Assembly (NCBI GenBank): GCA_016215765.1
Contig: JACRHY010000014.1
Span: 1 to 7,203, forward strand
From: Parcubacteria group bacterium
Lineage (GTDB): Bacteria > Patescibacteriota > Minisyncoccia > UBA6257 > JACRHY01
Length of the DNA: 7,203 nucleotides
Direction of reading: 5' to 3'
Below, piece by piece: positions 5,314 through 7,203 of the stretch; position 1 is the first letter of the stretch, and every line of letters begins with the position of its first letter. The notes under the pieces were generated by a model. That model was not told where the DNA came from, ran no database searches, and saw only the letters and a program-made list of their open reading frames with translations. A program made the position numbers and the translations under genes.

Positions 5314-6277
5314 TTTCTTTTCCCGCCTGTATTTTATTCAATATTTTTTTCACTTTTTCCAAACTGGAATCGTCAAGAACGGAAACGGCGATCGTGTTAG
5401 TCCGTATTTTTTTAAGTATTTTCAGTTTTTTCGCGAGCGATTTTTCGTCCACTAGATCGCTTTTTGAGAGAAACAGATATTCCGGTTTTTCAAGGAGTTT
5501 TTTATTGTGGGCGGCAAGCTCATTGCGGATCGTTTTATAGTCCCTTTTCGGATCAAGCGATTCCGAAGAAATGAAATGAAAAAGAATTTTCGTGCGTTCA
5601 ATGTGGCGTAAAAATTTTGTGCCGAGGCCCTTGCCGGACGATGATCCTTCAATAAGTCCGGGAATATCGGCCAAGATAAGTTCGTAATAGGCGCCGAGAT
5701 TCGGCTCAAGCGTTGTGAACGGATAATTCGCCACTTTGCTTTTCGCTCTCGTGAGCGCGTTCAACATACTTGACTTTCCGGCATTGGGAAGCCCCACGAA
5801 GCCGACGTCCGCGATGAGTTTCAGCTCAAGCCGCAACTCAAACGATTCTCTCGGACGCCCTTCCTGAAATTGCGTTGGAGAAGTGTTGCGCGAAGAACGA
5901 AAATGAAAATTGCCCCGGCCGCCGATACCTCCCTGAGCGAGAAGCATGCGCTCGCCGATTTTTTCGATTTCAAGCTCGCTTTTGTTCGTCAAATTATGAA
6001 TTACGGTTCCAACCGGAAGTTTGAGGACAAGATCGGCCCCGTCTTTGCCGTCTCGGAATTGCAAGCCGCCGTCTTGCCCGTCCTCCGCGGCGAATTCTTT
6101 TTTGAAACGAAATTGCTTGAGGGCGCTGATATCCAAGATTCCTTCGCCGTAAACGCTTCCGCCCTTACCGCCGCTTCCGCCGGTCGGCCCCAAACTTTTT
6201 AAAGTTTTATTAAAAGCCACGGCGCCCCTGCCTCCCTTTCCCGAAGATATTTTGATTTTTATGTCGTCAATAAGCAT
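5276..6277 (-). CDS. obg: GTPase Obg/CgtA, ribosome assembly
   Basis: The 333-residue product is an Obg GTPase, which binds the 50S precursor and couples late assembly of the large subunit to nucleotide levels. The Gly-rich Obg fold covers residues 1-155, with SGKGGRGAV (12-20), GPTGGSGGKGGSVYGEG (30-46) and AQGGIGGRGN (114-123). The GTPase domain has G1 GLPNAGKS (162-169), G2 YPFTT (185-189), G3 DIPGLIEG (204-211) and a G5-like VSVL (298-301). G4 is SKSD (271-274) in place of NKxD. The protein ends at about the end of the G domain, with no OCT domain. The start MLIDDIKIKI matches the family, so ATG at 6275-6277 is chosen over an in-frame ATG at 6302-6304, which would add nine unneeded residues. 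A promoter with the right spacing lies just upstream of the chosen start. The last codons overlap the end of the ABC-F gene tail to tail, with no terminator visible between them. Confidence 0.95.
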   Translation of the reverse strand: MLIDDIKIKISSGKGGRGAVAFNKTLKSLGPTGGSGGKGGSVYGEGILDISALKQFRFKKEFAAEDGQDGGLQFRDGKDGADLVLKLPVGTVIHNLTNKSELEIEKIGERMLLAQGGIGGRGNFHFRSSRNTSPTQFQEGRPRESFELRLELKLIADVGFVGLPNAGKSSMLNALTRAKSKVANYPFTTLEPNLGAYYELILADIPGLIEGSSSGKGLGTKFLRHIERTKILFHFISSESLDPKRDYKTIRNELAAHNKKLLEKPEYLFLSKSDLVDEKSLAKKLKILKKIRTNTIAVSVLDDSSLEKVKKILNKIQAGKEITTPQDQESALF

Positions 6278-6294
6278 TTGAATCTTGTTCTCAT

Positions 6295-6323
6295 AAGATA
6301 GCATCCCCGTTCAATCTTCGCAA
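6295..6323 (-). promoter_or_regulatory. Predicted obg promoter
   Basis: On the minus strand TTGCGA (6323-6318), a 17-bp spacer and TATCTT (6300-6295) each match the consensus at 4 of 6 positions. The predicted start of transcription near 6288 leaves a leader of about 10 nt before ATG 6277 and lies after the alternative ATG at 6304, which supports the shorter obg start. It overlaps the greA promoter on the other strand by 14 bp. Confidence 0.45.
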
Positions 6324-6338
6324 AGTTTCGGCTATGAT
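6310..6338 (+). promoter_or_regulatory. Predicted greA promoter, leaderless arrangement, with palindrome
   Basis: TTCAAT (6310-6315), a 17-bp spacer and TATGAT (6333-6338) precede the greA ATG (6345) by only 6 nt, so the mRNA should start at or beside the start codon. No Shine-Dalgarno site is present. A perfect palindrome ATGATT-G-AATCAT (6334-6346) covers most of the -10 box and the first two bases of the ATG, a position at which a bound protein would block initiation. Confidence 0.5.
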
Positions 6339-6344
6339 TGAATC

Positions 6345-6848
6345 ATGCAATTTCCCAGACGCCGATCGGAGAAATTAAGCAAGCGCGACGACGGGCCGGT
6401 GTATCTTACCAAAGACGGCCTTGGGCGCCTTGAAGAAAAACTCGCTCATTTTAAGCGGATATTGCCGGCTCTCATTGAAGAGACCCAGCGGGCGGCCGCG
6501 TACGGTGATCGATCGGAAAATGACGAATATAAGGAAGCGAAATCCGCCTTGCGTCGCGCGAACTGGCAGATTTTAAGCATCCAAGATCAGATAAAGCGCG
6601 TGGTCGTGATAAATTCCGGCCGGAATGCTTCCGGAAAAGTTGAGCTTGGCTCAACGGTGCTTCTCGCGATAGACGGCACAGAGAAGGCCTTTGAGATTGT
6701 CGGTTCGCCGGAAACAGATCCTTCACGCGGTCGCATTTCGCACGGGTCCCCATTGGGCGCCGCCCTTATAGGCCATAAAGTGGGGGATACCGCAACGATT
6801 CAAACGGGAAACGGCGCAAAAACTTACCGTATCATCGGGATTCGGTGA
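6345..6848 (+). CDS. greA: Transcript cleavage/elongation factor GreA
   Basis: The 167-residue product is a GreA/GreB family factor that enters the secondary channel of RNA polymerase and stimulates cleavage of backtracked RNA. The N-terminal coiled coil spans about 20-90 and carries the acidic tip GDRSENDEY (54-62), with Asp55 and Glu58 in the positions needed to hold the catalytic metal. The C-terminal FKBP-like domain (about 95-167) has the family block ISHGSPLGAALIGHKVGD (131-148). About 18 basic residues before the family start (MQFPRRRSEKLSKRDDGP) are an extension compared with E. coli GreA (158 residues). No later start is preferable, because the next candidate Met would be deep in the protein. 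GreA rather than GreB is favoured by length and by the tip motif, but the assignment within the family is by similarity only. It is transcribed away from obg. The stop is followed at once by an inverted repeat and the edge of an IS110-type element. Confidence 0.94.
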   Translation: MQFPRRRSEKLSKRDDGPVYLTKDGLGRLEEKLAHFKRILPALIEETQRAAAYGDRSENDEYKEAKSALRRANWQILSIQDQIKRVVVINSGRNASGKVELGSTVLLAIDGTEKAFEIVGSPETDPSRGRISHGSPLGAALIGHKVGDTATIQTGNGAKTYRIIGIR

Positions 6849-7040
6849 GGAGGATTCTTTTTTGCTGTCCCTCCTGAACAAAATCCGAACTTTTTTCCAA
6901 AACAATCTGACCGAGGACTAATCTGCGCGCCTCGCCCGCTCCCTTCGGTCGCGGGAGCAAAAACCAAAAATTTTCCTTCCTTAATTTTGAATTTTCGGCG
7001 GGAGATCCGCTATGAGAAAAAGTCAAGCGTTTTTTCAAAT
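6849..7040 (-). mobile_element. Non-coding end of an IS110-family element, with RNA-like structure
   Basis: This 192-bp stretch lies between greA and the stop codon of the IS110-type transposase and has no convincing gene. On the transposase strand it can form GCTCCC/GGGAGC (6958-6953 with 6943-6938, 9-nt loop), then CGAGG/CCTCG (6934-6930 with 6916-6912). The first loop holds GACCGA (6950-6945), complementary to TCGGTC (6914-6909), which allows a pseudoknot. Nearer the transposase, GCGG/CCGC brackets 7011-6999. An inverted repeat next to greA, GGAGGA (6849-6854) with TCCCTCC (6868-6874), may mark the element edge or end the greA transcript. IS110 elements encode a guiding bridge RNA in one non-coding end. 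Whether this end does so is unproven, and the exact element boundary cannot be set from one copy. Confidence 0.5.
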
Positions 7041-7203
7041 TCAGCAAGGGAGGCGGTACTCGGTTTTGTGTTTCATCATCATCCAAACGACATTGACCAG
7101 CTGACGGCGCAGGCAGACCAAGGATTGCGCTTTTGTTTTGCCCTCGGATATTTTTCGCTTGAAATATGCCCTGGCCGCGTCATTGCCCGATCTTGAGATT
7201 TGA
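7041..7203 (-). CDS. IS110-family transposase, C-terminal fragment (5' part beyond window edge)
   Basis: Read on the minus strand from 7202 to the TGA at 7043-7041, the frame gives 53 residues. It includes ISRSGNDAARAYFKRKISEG (2-21) and, further on, KTKAQSLVCLRRQLVNVVW (22-40). This matches the end of IS110/IS116/IS902 (Transposase_20) recombinases: a 'YF-RK-EGK-ALVC--R-LVNV-W' helix block followed by a short tail (here TEYRLPC). These enzymes use a DEDD RuvC-like domain plus a catalytic Ser and are guided by an RNA. The catalytic parts lie outside the window. The fragment is too short for the track-style ORF search because its start is missing, and a plus-strand reading frame over the same bases is its shadow. 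The family assignment rests on pattern memory without an alignment. Confidence 0.72.
   Translation of the reverse strand, partial: QISRSGNDAARAYFKRKISEGKTKAQSLVCLRRQLVNVVWMMMKHKTEYRLPC

Noticed and set aside
5870..6202. Plus-strand reading frame of 110 codons opposite obg
   Set aside because: It is antisense to the conserved Gly-rich Obg fold; a shadow frame.
6302..6304. Upstream ATG for obg (adds nine residues)
   Set aside because: The family begins at MLIDD, and the predicted promoter places the transcript start downstream of this codon.
6832..7086. Minus-strand reading frame of 84 codons
   Set aside because: It is out of frame with the IS110 tail, crosses the structured non-coding end and the greA 3' end, and shows no domain.
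6987..7196. Plus-strand reading frame of 69 codons at the right end
   Set aside because: It is antisense to the IS110 transposase C-terminus, which has recognisable family residues; the plus frame has none.
1..7203. CRISPR array, tRNA, rRNA or recoded TGA
   Set aside because: No regularly spaced direct repeats, no cloverleaf or rRNA-like sequence was seen, and TGA occurs only at the ends of genes.

Overview
The window reads as a short chromosomal segment of a bacterium, most likely a member of the Candidate Phyla Radiation (Patescibacteria, Parcubacteria-like). This is an inference from the style of the proteins (a compact Obg with no extra C-terminal domain, lineage-type changes in GTPase motifs), the scarcity of Shine-Dalgarno sites, the short intergenic gaps and the flanking transposase types. 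TGA is used only as a stop, so there is no sign of a recoded genetic code. No tRNA, rRNA, CRISPR array or origin was seen.

Layout: (1) 1-144 is the C-terminal end of an IS481/IS3-like DDE integrase-type transposase that enters from the left. (2) 147-219 holds a good sigma70-type promoter followed at once by a terminator-like hairpin that abuts the next start codon. (3) 220-2046 is typA/bipA, a ribosome-associated GTPase. (4) 2157-3434 is an RhlE-type DEAD-box RNA helicase. (5) 3435-3807 is the only long non-coding stretch; it carries a near-consensus promoter and a 233-bp nested inverted repeat, the most unusual element here. (6) 3808-5313 is an ABC-F protein with two ATPase domains. (7) Convergent to it, and overlapping its end by 38 bp, is obg (minus strand, 5276-6277). 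(8) Divergent from obg, sharing a very short control region, is greA (6345-6848). (9) 6849-7203 is the non-coding end and the last codons of an IS110-family transposase on the minus strand.

Four of the five complete genes act on the ribosome or on RNA (TypA, the RhlE helicase, the ABC-F protein, Obg), and the fifth, GreA, rescues stalled RNA polymerase. Together they form a housekeeping block for ribosome assembly, translation stress and transcript elongation, bracketed by two unrelated insertion sequences. Both ends lie inside IS genes, which fits a metagenome contig that stops at repeats, although that cannot be proved from the window.

The main regulatory signals are the 3563-3795 palindrome, whose arms can pair in mutually exclusive ways just upstream of the ABC-F gene; the promoter plus hairpin before typA; and apparently leaderless starts (a -10 box followed 6-7 nt later by ATG) at the ABC-F gene, greA and a possible ten-codon leader ORF.
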